Below, in pieces: positions 1 through 8,644 of a stretch of 64,000 nucleotides of DNA. The stretch is taken from positions 1 through 64,000 of the forward strand of contig JALHLR010000022.1 in assembly GCA_022844475.1 (NCBI GenBank). Direction: 5' to 3'. This DNA comes from Hyphomonadaceae bacterium (lineage in GTDB: Bacteria > Pseudomonadota > Alphaproteobacteria > Caulobacterales > Hyphomonadaceae). Position 1 is the first letter of the stretch. Every line of letters begins with the position of its first letter. The notes under the pieces were generated by a model. The model made no database searches and was not told the DNA's origin. It was given only the letters and a program-made list of their open reading frames with translations. Made by a program: the position numbers and the translations under genes.

Positions 1-45
1 CAGATGGCCTCGCGGATGATTGAGATGGAACGCTCGCAAGCGTAG
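1..45 (+). CDS. 3' end of an upstream gene (partial, unknown product)
   Basis: A frame is open from the first base and ends at TAG 43-45; it encodes 14 residues finishing MIEMERSQA, with a helix-like composition. The next gene starts 42 bp further on in the same direction, so this could be the tail of the preceding gene of the same operon. Too little is present to name it, and a chance open frame of this length cannot be excluded. Confidence 0.35.
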   Translation, partial: QMASRMIEMERSQA

Positions 46-87
46 GCTACCACCAGCGACTAGATATAAGTCGATGGAGGACCACCC

Positions 88-1932
88 ATGGCTGCTGACA
101 CGGCGGAACTGCCGCCATTCCGCCCCTTGCCCTACAAGGGGCCGAATATCGAGGCGATCCGCGGCGAAGGCGGGGTGGTGTACCTGCGCTCGCGCGAGCC
201 GATGGGGCTGGTCGGGCGGACGATCCCGCATATCCTGGATGAGCGTGCAGGTGTCCATCCCGATCGGGCGTGGCTCAAGCAGCGGCTGCCCAATCATGGT
301 CCATGGCGGCAGGTGACTTACGGCGAAGCGGCCAGGATCACGCGGTCGCTGGCGCAGGCGCTTCTGGATCGTGGGCTGGGCCCCGATGCACCGCTGCTGA
401 TCCTGTCAGCGAACTCGATCGAGCATGCGCTGATGTCGCTGGCGGCCCAGCGCATCGGCGCGCCGGCGACGCCGATCTCGCCGGCCTATTCTATCATGTC
501 GACCGACTTCGCCAAGCTGAAGCACTGCTTCGCCGCAGTGAAGCCGAAAGCGATTTTCGTGCAGACGATGGACCCGTTCCGGAAGGCCCTTGCGGCGCTT
601 GATCTCGCCGGTGTGTCGGTGATCTCGGCGGATGGTTCGGAAGGGTCAGAGGCGTTCGCGACGCTTGCCGAAACGGCAGCGTCGTCCGTGGTCGACACGG
701 CGATGGACTGGCTGGGGCCGGATTCAGTCGGCAAATACCTGTTTACGTCCGGCTCGACCGGCATGCCGAAGCCGGCGCCGCAAAGCCAGGGCCAGATGAC
801 CGCGCAGATCGCGGCGCGTGGCGGGATTGAACTGCCTCCGGAAGATCCCGACGAGATCGCCATGGCGCTCGACTGGATGCCGTGGAGCCACATCTCCGGC
901 GGCAATGTGAACTTCAACAATGTCCTTTCGCTCGGAGGCACCTTTCACATCGACGAAGGCCGGCCGATGCCCGGCCTGTTCCAGACCACGATCGCCAACC
1001 TCAAGGATGTGCGGCCACAATCCTTTGGCTCGGCGCCGATCGCGTTCGGCATGCTCGCCGAAGCGATGGAGGCGGACAGCGAGTTGCGCGACGCGGTGTT
1101 CTCGCGCATGCGGGCGTTCATCTATGGCGGTGCGACGCTGTCGGACGATGTCTATGAGCGCATCCAGAAGTTGTCGATCCAGGCGACGGGCATGCGGATC
1201 CCGCTGTTGACCATGTACGGCGCAACCGAGACGCAGGGCGTGACGATGACGCACTGGATCCTGGAGCGCGTCGGCATGGTGGGCGTGCCGATGCCAGGGA
1301 CGACGTTGAAGCTGGCGCCGGTCGGAAACAAGCTCGAGGTCCGGGTCAAGGGCCCGACCGTCATGCGCGGCTATCTCAACATGCCGGAGAAGAATGCGCA
1401 GGTGTTCGACGAGGAAGGCTTCTACTGCCTTGGGGACGCGGCGCGATTCGAGGACCCGGAGCATCCCGAGAAGGGCCTGATCTTCGACGGGCGCGTGACC
1501 GAGGATTTCAAGCTGGATTCGGGCACGTGGGTGTCGGTCGGCACGCTGCGGCCGGATATCGTGGCGGCGTGTGCGCCGCTTGTGTTCGACGCGGTGATCT
1601 GCGGGCAGGACAAGAAATTCATCGGGGCGCTGCTGTGGCCCTCGCAGGCGGCTATGGCGGCCGCCGTGCTGGCTGCAGGCGGCGATGCAGCCAAGGCGTT
1701 TGGCGCGCTGACGATGCAGGTTGCCGAGAAGCTGAAGGCGTTCAACGCGGTGGCCGGCGGATCATCGCGGCGCGTCGGCCGGTTCAGAATGCTGACAACG
1801 CCGCCGTCGCTGGATGCGGGAGAGATCACCGACAAGGGCTATGTGAACCAGCGCGCGACGCAGGATTCGCGGGCCGGGGAAGTGGCATCGCTGTTCACGG
1901 CGGAGGCAGGGCCGGGGGTGATGCAGCTGTAG
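88..1932 (+). CDS. AMP-dependent acyl-CoA synthetase, feruloyl-CoA synthase family
   Basis: This 614-residue adenylate-forming ligase would activate a carboxylic acid to its CoA thioester using ATP. The adenylation P-loop FTSGSTGMPK begins near residue 219. The hinge-like EDFKLDSG segment and the C-terminal GEITDKGYVNQRA, with the probable catalytic lysine at K583, match feruloyl-CoA synthases as I remember them. The ATG is preceded by GGAGG about 8 bp upstream. Downstream genes (acyl-CoA dehydrogenase, crotonase) fit a CoA-linked degradation route. No feruloyl-CoA hydratase/aldolase or vanillin dehydrogenase is nearby, so ferulate is not established as the substrate; another aryl, cinnamate-type or medium-chain acid is possible. 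Confidence 0.85.
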   Translation: MAADTAELPPFRPLPYKGPNIEAIRGEGGVVYLRSREPMGLVGRTIPHILDERAGVHPDRAWLKQRLPNHGPWRQVTYGEAARITRSLAQALLDRGLGPDAPLLILSANSIEHALMSLAAQRIGAPATPISPAYSIMSTDFAKLKHCFAAVKPKAIFVQTMDPFRKALAALDLAGVSVISADGSEGSEAFATLAETAASSVVDTAMDWLGPDSVGKYLFTSGSTGMPKPAPQSQGQMTAQIAARGGIELPPEDPDEIAMALDWMPWSHISGGNVNFNNVLSLGGTFHIDEGRPMPGLFQTTIANLKDVRPQSFGSAPIAFGMLAEAMEADSELRDAVFSRMRAFIYGGATLSDDVYERIQKLSIQATGMRIPLLTMYGATETQGVTMTHWILERVGMVGVPMPGTTLKLAPVGNKLEVRVKGPTVMRGYLNMPEKNAQVFDEEGFYCLGDAARFEDPEHPEKGLIFDGRVTEDFKLDSGTWVSVGTLRPDIVAACAPLVFDAVICGQDKKFIGALLWPSQAAMAAAVLAAGGDAAKAFGALTMQVAEKLKAFNAVAGGSSRRVGRFRMLTTPPSLDAGEITDKGYVNQRATQDSRAGEVASLFTAEAGPGVMQL

Positions 1933-2070
1933 GTCTGCTGCACGGCCGTCGTCGTCAAGTGTGCCCTGGTGGTTCGAGACGTCCTTCGCCGGGCGTGGTC
2001 GCCACGTCATCTCTCGACAGCGGCGCGCGCGTGTGCAGGATGACGCGCGCGTCAATTGCCGGAGCTGCAT

Positions 2071-3234
2071 ATGTCTGTCCTCGATGTCGAACGTCCTGAT
2101 TTCATGGCGGAGGAGGACATCCGCATGTTCGAGGATTCGGTGACGAAATTCTTCGAACAGCACGCCCCCGTCGAGCGTGTGGACAAGTGGCGCAAGGAGA
2201 AGGTCGTCGAGCGGGCGATGTGGACCGAGGCGGCCGAGGCCGGGCTGTTGGGCCTGTCGACGCCGGAGGAATATGGCGGCATGGGTGGCGACTATCGCCA
2301 TGAGGTGATCCTCATGGAGCAGATGGGCCTGCAGGGCGTCGATGGCTTCGGCGCCTCGCTGCACAATGCGATCGTGATGCCTTACATCGTGCACTACGGC
2401 ACGGAAGAGCAGAAGAAGCGCTGGCTGCCGCGCATGGCGTCGGGCGAGCTGATCTCGGCAATCGCGATGACGGAGCCTGGCGCGGGCTCCGACCTGCAGG
2501 GCATCAAGACGACGGCGAAGAAGTCCGGCAACGGATACGTCATCAACGGCTCGAAGACGTTCATCACCAACGGCCAGATGGCGAACCTGATCTGCGTGGT
2601 GGCGAAGACCGACCCGTCGAAGGGCGCGAAGGGGACGTCGCTGCTGTTCGTGGAGACGGATGAAGTCGAGGGCTTTGAGCGCGGGCGCAATCTCAACAAG
2701 CTGGGCCAGCCAGCGCAGGACACGTCCGAGCTGTTCTTCAACGAGGTGAAGATTCCGGCGGAGAACCTGCTCGGCACGGAAGAAGGGCAGGGCTTCATCC
2801 AGCTGATGAGCCAGCTGCCGCAGGAACGGCTAAACATCGCGGTGCAGGCGATTGCGACGATCGAGCGCGCACTGGAGCTGACGATTGCCTACGTCAAGGA
2901 TCGCGGCGCTTTCGGCAAGAAGATCATGGACTTCCAGAACACGCAGTTCACGCTGGCCGAGTGCAAGACCGAGGCGACGGTGGCGCGCGTGTTCGTCAAC
3001 CACTGCATCGCGCAGCACCTGCAGGGCAAGCTTGATGCGGCCACGGCGTCGATGGCGAAATACTGGACGACGGATCTTGAGGGCAAGATCGTGGACCGCT
3101 GCCTGCAGCTGTTCGGCGGCTATGGCTTCATGGATGAGTATCCGATCAGCCGCATGTATCGCGACAGCCGCATCCAGCGCATTTATGGCGGCACGAACGA
3201 GATCATGAAGATCCTGATCGCGCGGACGTTGTAG
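2071..3234 (+). CDS. acyl-CoA dehydrogenase
   Basis: FAD-dependent alpha,beta-desaturation of an acyl-CoA, 387 residues from the chosen ATG. GGAG lies six bases before that ATG; an in-frame TTG at 2056 would add five residues but has no better ribosome site. The family signature AMTEPGAGSDLQGI, the flavin-binding ITNG region and the C-terminal YGGTNEIMK are all visible. The last motif has Gly where medium- and short-chain enzymes carry the catalytic Glu. The QERL segment in the middle helix is therefore the probable source of the base, as in the long-chain/isovaleryl subfamily (inference). It follows the CoA ligase and probably oxidises its product. Confidence 0.93.
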   Translation: MSVLDVERPDFMAEEDIRMFEDSVTKFFEQHAPVERVDKWRKEKVVERAMWTEAAEAGLLGLSTPEEYGGMGGDYRHEVILMEQMGLQGVDGFGASLHNAIVMPYIVHYGTEEQKKRWLPRMASGELISAIAMTEPGAGSDLQGIKTTAKKSGNGYVINGSKTFITNGQMANLICVVAKTDPSKGAKGTSLLFVETDEVEGFERGRNLNKLGQPAQDTSELFFNEVKIPAENLLGTEEGQGFIQLMSQLPQERLNIAVQAIATIERALELTIAYVKDRGAFGKKIMDFQNTQFTLAECKTEATVARVFVNHCIAQHLQGKLDAATASMAKYWTTDLEGKIVDRCLQLFGGYGFMDEYPISRMYRDSRIQRIYGGTNEIMKILIARTL

Positions 3235-3239
3235 GCCAG

Positions 3240-4031
3240 ATGGATCAGGCTGCAGACTTTCTCGCCGAGACGGAGGCGCTGGCGGGTCTGCTTGTACCGT
3301 TGCCGGATGCGGCCTTCGCAGAGGCGACGCAGTTCAAGGGCTGGACCGTCAATGACGTGATCCGCCATCTGCATTTCTGGAATCGCGCGGCGGGGCTGCA
3401 GCTGACGGACGAGGCGGAGTTGGTGCGGCTGCTCAGCGCAATTGCGGGCGCGGGCGGCATGCGCGCGGTGGAGCTGTCGACGGTTCCGGAGTCGGGGCAG
3501 GCGCTGCGTGCGGCGTGGCTGAAGACTGCGGGCGAGATCGCGGACATCTATGCGACAGCCGATCCCAGGGCGCGGCTGAAATGGGCGGGGCCGGACATGA
3601 GCGCGCGCTCGTCGATCACCGCGCGCCTGATGGAGACATGGGCGCACGGCCAGGAGGTGTATGATCATCTCGGCGTCGAGAGGATCGATCACGACCGGAT
3701 CAGGAACATCGCGCATCTCGGCGTTTCGACATTCGGCTGGACCTATCAGGTGCGCCGGATGGAGTTGCCGCCCGTTGTGCCCTTCGTGCGGCTGACGGCG
3801 CCGTCGGGCGCGATCTGGACATGGGGCGAAGCGAGCGCGGCCAATTCGGTCACCGGCTCCGCCACGGAATTCTGCCAGGTAGTGACGCAGGTGCGCAACG
3901 TGGCGGACACCAAGCTTGTCGTGCGCGGGCATGTCGCGACGCAGTGGATGGGCATGGCGCAGTGCTTTGCCGGCGCGGCCGAGCCGCCGCCGGCGCCGGG
4001 CTCGCGGTTCCGGAAGGCGAGAGCGGCCTGA
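3240..4031 (+). CDS. TIGR03084-type metal-binding protein (DinB/maleylpyruvate isomerase-like fold)
   Basis: A 263-residue protein whose N-terminus (GWTVNDVIRHLHFW) and mid-region (METWAHGQEVYDHLG) carry the spaced histidines of the DinB/mycothiol-dependent isomerase fold, recognised as the TIGR03084 family. These proteins repeatedly sit beside acyl-CoA dehydrogenases and enoyl-CoA hydratases in alphaproteobacteria and actinobacteria, but their reaction is not known to me. It starts 5 bp after the dehydrogenase stop, so the two are almost certainly co-transcribed. The C-terminal AEPPPAPGSRFRKARAA tail is low complexity. Confidence 0.8.
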   Translation: MDQAADFLAETEALAGLLVPLPDAAFAEATQFKGWTVNDVIRHLHFWNRAAGLQLTDEAELVRLLSAIAGAGGMRAVELSTVPESGQALRAAWLKTAGEIADIYATADPRARLKWAGPDMSARSSITARLMETWAHGQEVYDHLGVERIDHDRIRNIAHLGVSTFGWTYQVRRMELPPVVPFVRLTAPSGAIWTWGEASAANSVTGSATEFCQVVTQVRNVADTKLVVRGHVATQWMGMAQCFAGAAEPPPAPGSRFRKARAA

Positions 4032-4087
4032 CGACGGCCTTTTTTATGTGTGAGCGTCGCTACCGTCATGCTTGCAGGGAGTTGCGC

Positions 4088-4879
4088 ATGAGCGATCTGA
4101 TCATCACCGAGCGCAAAGGCCATGTGACGCGGCTGACCTTGAACCGTCCGGCCAGCCTGAATGCGTTGTCCGACGCGATGCTGGTGGCGCTTACATCGGC
4201 GCTCGGCGGACTTGCGGGTGATCGTGCGACGCGGGTCATCATTCTTCGCGGCACAGGCAATGCGTTCTGTGCCGGGCATGATCTCAAGGAGATGCAGGCC
4301 GCGCGTCAGACACCGGACAAGGGCGCGGCGTATTTCCTGGATCTGTTCACCCGCTGTGGCGCGGTGATGCAGATGATTCCGGCCTTGCCCCAGCCGGTGA
4401 TTGCGGAGGTGCATGGTATTGCGACTGCGGCTGGCTGCCAGCTGGTTGCAAGCTGCGACCTGGCGGTGGCGGCGGACGGCACGCGGTTCGGCGTCAACGG
4501 GGTCAATATCGGCCTGTTCTGCTCGACGCCGATGGTGGCCTTGTCGCGCAACGTACCGCGCAAGGCCGCGTTCGAAATGCTCACCACAGGTGAGTTCATC
4601 GACGCAGCGCGAGCGCGGGAGCTGGGGCTTGTGAACCGCGTCGTTCCGGCGGCGGAGCTTTCCGGGGCGACGCTGGCGCTTGCGCAGGTGGTAGCGGCCA
4701 AGCTCACAGCGGCAGTGAAGATCGGCAAGCGCGCGTTCTACGAGCAGGCGTCCATGAGTCTGGCGGACGCCTATGCTCACACGGCGCGGGTGATGGCGGA
4801 GAACATGATGCTCGCCGAAACTGCGGAAGGCATCCAGGCCTTCATCGACAAGCGTCACCCAGAGTGGCGAGATCAATAG
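4088..4879 (+). CDS. enoyl-CoA hydratase/isomerase family protein (ECHDC3-like)
   Basis: A 263-residue crotonase-fold protein. The start follows GGGAG by 6-7 bp and a short GGCC-loop-GGCC hairpin with a T6 tract (near 4027-4046). The oxyanion-hole segments AGHDLKEM and HGIATAAGCQL are clear, and HDLKEM is typical of the ECHDC3 subgroup. The two glutamates that add water in classical hydratases are replaced: Q118 in AGCQL and G138 in FGVNGVNIG. The protein may therefore not be a standard hydratase. It ends the CoA operon and could act on an unusual acyl-CoA or in another crotonase reaction. Confidence 0.88.
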   Translation: MSDLIITERKGHVTRLTLNRPASLNALSDAMLVALTSALGGLAGDRATRVIILRGTGNAFCAGHDLKEMQAARQTPDKGAAYFLDLFTRCGAVMQMIPALPQPVIAEVHGIATAAGCQLVASCDLAVAADGTRFGVNGVNIGLFCSTPMVALSRNVPRKAAFEMLTTGEFIDAARARELGLVNRVVPAAELSGATLALAQVVAAKLTAAVKIGKRAFYEQASMSLADAYAHTARVMAENMMLAETAEGIQAFIDKRHPEWRDQ

Positions 4880-4883
4880 CGCG

Positions 4884-5666
4884 ATGGCTGCTCCGTTGTT
4901 CGACCGCCGCGACCTTTCTGGACCATTCGACATCGTCGGCGATGTGCACGGTTGCTGCGACGAACTTGAAGAGCTGCTCACCTTGCTTGGCTACCGCGTC
5001 GGCTGGCAGTGCAAGGATGTCAGCGTGACGCCGCCTGCGGGACGCACGCTGGTGTTTGTGGGCGACCTGGTCGATCGAGGCCCGCGGACGCCGGATGTGT
5101 TGCGGATTGCGATGAGCATGGTGGCGCAGGGGGCGGCGCTGTGCGTGGAGGGCAATCACGACAACAAGTTCATGCGGTGGCTGTCGGGCGCGAATGTGAA
5201 GCCGGCGCATGGACTACAGGCGTCGATCGACCAGATGGCGGAGCAAGGCCCGGCGTTTCGCGCCCCTGCGCGGAACTTCCTGGGGTCGCTACCACCCTAT
5301 CTCTGGCTCGATAGCGGGGCGCTGGTTGTGGCGCACGCAGGGCTGAAAAGCGAGATGATCGGCAAGGCAGGCGGCAAGGTGCGGTCGTTCGCGCTGTATG
5401 GCGAGACAACGGGCGAGACGGATGGCTTTGGCAATCCGGTGCGGCTCAACTGGGCGCTGGATTATCGCGGCGATGCGGCTGTGGTGTATGGTCATGTCGC
5501 GGGGCCGAAGGTTCAGGCGGTGAACAACACCTGGTGCATCGATACGGGCTGCTGCTTCGGCGGCGCACTGACGGCGCTGCGCTGGCCGGAGCGAGACCTG
5601 GTCAGCGTGTCGGCGCGGAAGGTGTGGTTCGAGCCGACGCGGCCGCTGGCTGATCGAATTCGATAG
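4884..5666 (+). CDS. metallophosphoesterase (PrpE / Ap4A-hydrolase-like)
   Basis: A 260-residue calcineurin-like phosphoesterase. All metal-binding blocks are present in order: GDVHGCCDEL near residue 19, VGDLVDRGPRTPDVL, EGNHDNKFMRW, VVAHAGL and VYGHVA. The GDVHG/GNHDNK pattern and length resemble PrpE-type asymmetrical diadenosine tetraphosphatases and the phosphatase domain of bacterial Pnkp. No kinase or ligase domain is attached. It begins 4 bp after the crotonase stop and is probably translated from the same message. Role: likely hydrolysis of dinucleoside polyphosphates or protein phosphates; the substrate is unproven. Confidence 0.82.
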   Translation: MAAPLFDRRDLSGPFDIVGDVHGCCDELEELLTLLGYRVGWQCKDVSVTPPAGRTLVFVGDLVDRGPRTPDVLRIAMSMVAQGAALCVEGNHDNKFMRWLSGANVKPAHGLQASIDQMAEQGPAFRAPARNFLGSLPPYLWLDSGALVVAHAGLKSEMIGKAGGKVRSFALYGETTGETDGFGNPVRLNWALDYRGDAAVVYGHVAGPKVQAVNNTWCIDTGCCFGGALTALRWPERDLVSVSARKVWFEPTRPLADRIR

Positions 5667-5732
5667 CTGATCTGGCTTGACGGCGTCTGGTTCGCGGTTT
5701 CCTGATGGGCAAGACATCAAGGGAAACGCGCC

Positions 5733-6710
5733 ATGAAGACTCGCATCACGGAACTGTTCGGCATCGAGCACCCGATCATCCAGGGCGGCATGCACTATGT
5801 GGGCTTTGCCGAGATGGCGGCCGCCGTTTCCGAGGCTGGCGGGCTCGGGATCATCACGGGCCTGACGCAGAAGACGCCGGAAGGGCTACGCGCGGAAATC
5901 CGGCGCTGCCGCGAGATGACGAAGAAGCCGTTCGGCGTGAACCTCACCTTCCTGCCGTCTGTGACGCCGCCTGATTATCCGGGCTTCGTGCGCACCATCA
6001 TCGAGGAAGGCATCAAGATCGTGGAGACCGCTGGCAACAACCCGGCGCAGGTGATGCCCTTCTTCAAGGAGGCGGGCGTCAAGGTGATCCACAAGTGCAC
6101 GTCGGTGCGGCACTCGCTGAAAGCCGAGAAGATCGGCTGCGATGCGGTCAGCGTCGATGGCTTCGAGTGCGGCGGCCATCCGGGCGAGGACGACGTGCCG
6201 AATTTCATCCTGCTGCCGCGCGCGGCGGAGGAGCTCAAGATTCCCTTCGTTGCTTCGGGAGGCATGGCGGACGGCAGGTCGCTCGTCGCCGCGATGGCGC
6301 TGGGCGCGGAAGGCATGAACATGGGCACGCGCTTCATGGCGACCAAGGACGCGCCCATCCACCAGAATGTGAAGGATGCGCTGGTGAAGGCGAGCGAGCT
6401 GGACACGCGCCTGGTCATGCGCCCGCTGCGCAACACGGAGCGGGTGCTTAACAATGCCGGCGTGACGAAGATTCTCGAGAAAGAGAAGCAGCTCGGCGCC
6501 GGCATCAAGTTCGAGGACATCATCGAGGAAGTGGCCGGCGTCTATCCGCGCATCATGAAGGAAGGCGACATGGATGCCGGCGCCTGGAGCTGCGGCATGG
6601 TCGCGGGGCTCATCCACGACATCCCGACCGTGAAGGAACTGATCGACCGCATCATGCGCGAGGCGGAAGAGATCATCACCAAGCGTTTGACGGGTGCGGT
6701 TCGCGGTTGA
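5733..6710 (+). CDS. nitronate monooxygenase / 2-nitropropane dioxygenase family
   Basis: A 325-residue FMN-dependent TIM-barrel enzyme. Hallmarks are the N-terminal IEHPIIQGGMHYVG, the VDGFECGGHPGEDD loop with the conserved histidine, and the FMN-phosphate segment VASGGMADGRSLVAA followed by GMNMGTRFMAT. AAGGGAA lies 8 bp before the ATG. The family oxidises nitronates, but many members work with other substrates. Here the gene follows a CoA catabolic operon, and such homologues are common beside fatty-acid genes, so the physiological substrate is open. Confidence 0.9.
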   Translation: MKTRITELFGIEHPIIQGGMHYVGFAEMAAAVSEAGGLGIITGLTQKTPEGLRAEIRRCREMTKKPFGVNLTFLPSVTPPDYPGFVRTIIEEGIKIVETAGNNPAQVMPFFKEAGVKVIHKCTSVRHSLKAEKIGCDAVSVDGFECGGHPGEDDVPNFILLPRAAEELKIPFVASGGMADGRSLVAAMALGAEGMNMGTRFMATKDAPIHQNVKDALVKASELDTRLVMRPLRNTERVLNNAGVTKILEKEKQLGAGIKFEDIIEEVAGVYPRIMKEGDMDAGAWSCGMVAGLIHDIPTVKELIDRIMREAEEIITKRLTGAVRG

Positions 6711-6731
6711 TCGACACCTAACGCAGTGCGC

Positions 6732-7469
6732 TTACAGCACGCTTGCGGCGGCGCCTTGCAGCGTCGCCGCAATGCTTTCGGGAAGGCGCGCCTGTGTGCC
6801 GTCGCTGAAGGTCAGCATGGCGGGCAGGCCTTCGGGCGACTTGCCTGAGAGCACGCCGTACATCACCAAAGCTGCGAGATACGAGCCGTAGGCGTTGGGG
6901 TGGATGCCGTCGCCGGAGTAGAGCGGGATCTCGGCGGGGGTTGCGCGCCAGGCTGCCCCGACGGGGAAGAACAGCGCGCCGATGTCGTCTGCTGCGAGGC
7001 GGTAGGAGTCGATCACGGCGTCAAAATCTTCCGGTCGCGACTGTTGCGGCCAGACGCAGAAGAGCGCGGGACGCGCGCCAGCGGCGGCGATGAATTTGGC
7101 GAAACGCTTGACGCTGCTACGGAGATCGCGGCGGCTTTCCGGTTGCGCGGAGGGGCCCTGCTGCATCACCACGGTCGACCAGCCGCCGCGGGCTATGGCT
7201 TTCTCCGCTTCGCGCCGCGGTGAGTACCAGTGATCGAAAAGGCTGATGCCAGGCATCGCCATCATCTCAGTACTGGCCGCTGCGCCAGCGCCCGCGAAAA
7301 CGGCTTCGACAATCCGGGGTAGATTGTTGGTGTAGGTGAGGCTGTTGCCGATGAAGAGGACGCGCTGCGGCGGCGCGTCCTGTGCGAACGCCGGTGCGGT
7401 GGCGGCGACGAGCGCGCCGACCACGATGGCCCGGCGCGTTGCTGGGCGTGGATGCGAACTGTTGCTCAT
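6732..7469 (-). CDS. secreted SGNH/GDSL-family hydrolase
   Basis: A 245-residue exported esterase/lipase-fold protein. The chosen ATG follows a strong GAGGAAGG and opens a signal peptide with a twin-arginine-like RR start, a hydrophobic VVGALVAATAPAFA core and an AFA-Q cleavage site. Block I reads VLFIGNSLTYTN, with Ser as nucleophile (GNS in place of GDS); block V is DGIHPNAYGSY with the catalytic Asp and His. It converges on the nitronate monooxygenase gene, 21 bp apart. The substrate is unknown. Confidence 0.83.
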   Translation of the reverse strand: MSNSSHPRPATRRAIVVGALVAATAPAFAQDAPPQRVLFIGNSLTYTNNLPRIVEAVFAGAGAAASTEMMAMPGISLFDHWYSPRREAEKAIARGGWSTVVMQQGPSAQPESRRDLRSSVKRFAKFIAAAGARPALFCVWPQQSRPEDFDAVIDSYRLAADDIGALFFPVGAAWRATPAEIPLYSGDGIHPNAYGSYLAALVMYGVLSGKSPEGLPAMLTFSDGTQARLPESIAATLQGAAASVL

Positions 7470-7584
7470 ACATGGCCTTCCTCTCGCGAGCATGGAGAGC
7501 CGGGGAAATTTGGGCAACGCACAAAGAAGAAGGGCGGCGCACCGAAGCACGCCGCCCCTGGTTTTTGTCAGCCCGGAGAAAAGC

Positions 7585-7908
7585 CTACTCGGCTTTCACT
7601 TCCGGCAGGCCGCCTGCGGCCGGCATCGATTTCTTCGTGAGGAACACCGCGACGTTGCGCTTGTCTTCCTCCGACAGGCCAGTGACCGCGCCGGCCATCA
7701 TCGGGACGGGGGTGGTAAGCGCCTGAATGATCTTGTCGTTGTCGAAGGTCGCGAGCTTGTCCATCTTCGGAGCGTTCATCATGCCGGGCTCGTGGCACAT
7801 CTTGCACTTGGCCTCATAGAGGGCGGCGCCTTCCGCCGGGCCGGGCTCGGCAAAGGCTGGCGCGGCAAGGACCGCAAGACCGAGAACAGCAGCAGCAGCG
7901 AATTTCAT
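7585..7908 (-). CDS. small periplasmic c-type cytochrome
   Basis: A 107-residue class I cytochrome c. GGAGGG precedes the ATG; a signal peptide (MKFAAAAVLGLAVLAAPAFA) is followed by one haem-binding CKMCH and a distal methionine candidate in TTPVPMMAG. The size fits a soluble one-haem electron carrier of about 9 kDa after processing. It is transcribed away from rnpB, and its partners are not encoded nearby. Confidence 0.9.
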   Translation of the reverse strand: MKFAAAAVLGLAVLAAPAFAEPGPAEGAALYEAKCKMCHEPGMMNAPKMDKLATFDNDKIIQALTTPVPMMAGAVTGLSEEDKRNVAVFLTKKSMPAAGGLPEVKAE

Positions 7909-8044
7909 AGAAGCCCTCCAGATGACGTAGCGCCCGCTTTTAGTCGGCCCGATCTGAACAGGCCATGACCAAGCGCAGTATTTGCTGACATGCGGCCTTT
8001 TGGTCTCACGAAGGGGTGGAATCGCCCTTTTGGTGGCCGGATGA

Positions 8045-8050
8045 TATAAG
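8045..8050 (+). promoter_or_regulatory. probable -10 element of the rnpB promoter
   Basis: TATAAG lies 6 bp before the inferred 5' end of RNase P RNA (8056), the expected distance for a -10 box. No convincing -35 hexamer is seen at 16-18 bp spacing. Upstream is a pair of imperfect CCTTTTGG copies (about 7995 and 8026) of unknown meaning. Confidence 0.4.
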
Positions 8051-8055
8051 ATCTG

Positions 8056-8455
8056 CTCGATCGGGCGGCCGGGCGATCGCTGGCATGCAAGTGCTGGAGG
8101 AAAGTCCGGGCTCCACGAAGGCAAGGCGGCGGATAACGTCCGCCCGGAGCGGTGCCTAACTGGCGCCGGGCCGAGGGATAGCGCCACAGAAAGCAAACCG
8201 CCCGGGGCTGGTCCCAGGGTAAGGGTGAAAGGGTGGGGTAAGAGCCCACCGCGTTCCTGGCGACAGGGATGGCAAGGCAAGCCCCGCCTGGAGCAAGACC
8301 GAATAGGGACGGACGCTAGGAAACTGGCAGGCGCGCTTTCGCGCTCCGTCCGGGTTGGTCGCGCGAGGCGGTCCGCAAGGGCCGTCCCAGAGGAATGGTC
8401 GCCCAGGGGCCGCAAGGCCCTGGACAGAACCCGGCTTACAGGCCGTCCGATCGAG
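8056..8455 (+). ncRNA. rnpB: RNase P RNA (class A)
   Basis: This is the catalytic RNA that matures tRNA 5' ends. The two ends form helix P1: CTCGATCGGGCGGCC at 8056-8070 pairs with GGCCGTCCGATCGAG at 8441-8455 with a single G-U pair. The universally conserved GAGGAAAGTCCGGGC lies near 8096, GGTAAGGGTGAAAGGGTGGG near 8218, and the 3' conserved ACAGAACCCGGCTTACA near 8424. A T5 run (8457-8461) directly after P1 probably terminates transcription. The length of about 400 nt fits alphaproteobacterial type A RNAs. Ends are inferred from pairing. Confidence 0.96.
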
Positions 8456-8512
8456 ATTTTTCCCATTTGCTGTGGACAGCTTTGTAGCGGCCAAGGTGTC
8501 CGCCAAGCGCCT

Positions 8513-8567
8513 GACTCCACGGGAGTTAGGAGGGCGGAATTCACAGGTCGTAAACCACTTATCCACA
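8513..8567. promoter_or_regulatory. DnaA box and GANTC methylation site upstream of the dcw cluster
   Basis: TTATCCACA at 8559-8567 is a perfect consensus DnaA box. GACTC at 8513-8517 is a GANTC site, the target of CcrM in Caulobacter-type bacteria, and lies within a small inverted repeat ACTCC-ACG-GGAGT. Both lie between rnpB and mraZ. DnaA, CcrM and CtrA/GcrA control of division genes is known from Caulobacter; its operation here is an inference. Confidence 0.5.
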
Positions 8568-8627
8568 ACCCGGACGATATAGCTCACCGATCTACCGGAT
8601 TTGTTCCGTTCGCTGACGTCCCAAAGG

Positions 8628-8642
8628 TTAACGGCGGGCTAA
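8628..8642 (+). promoter_or_regulatory. CtrA-like binding site upstream of mraZ
   Basis: TTAA-N7-CTAA, one mismatch from the Caulobacter CtrA consensus TTAA-N7-TTAA. It sits just upstream of the MraZ repeats and the putative promoter, a position suited to controlling transcription of the division cluster. A single near-match could occur by chance. Confidence 0.4.
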
Positions 8643-8644
8643 GG

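Noticed and set aside
88-4879. Complete ferulate-to-vanillin pathway
   Set aside because: Only the ligase resembles Fcs; there is no feruloyl-CoA hydratase/lyase or vanillin dehydrogenase, and the crotonase belongs to another subgroup.
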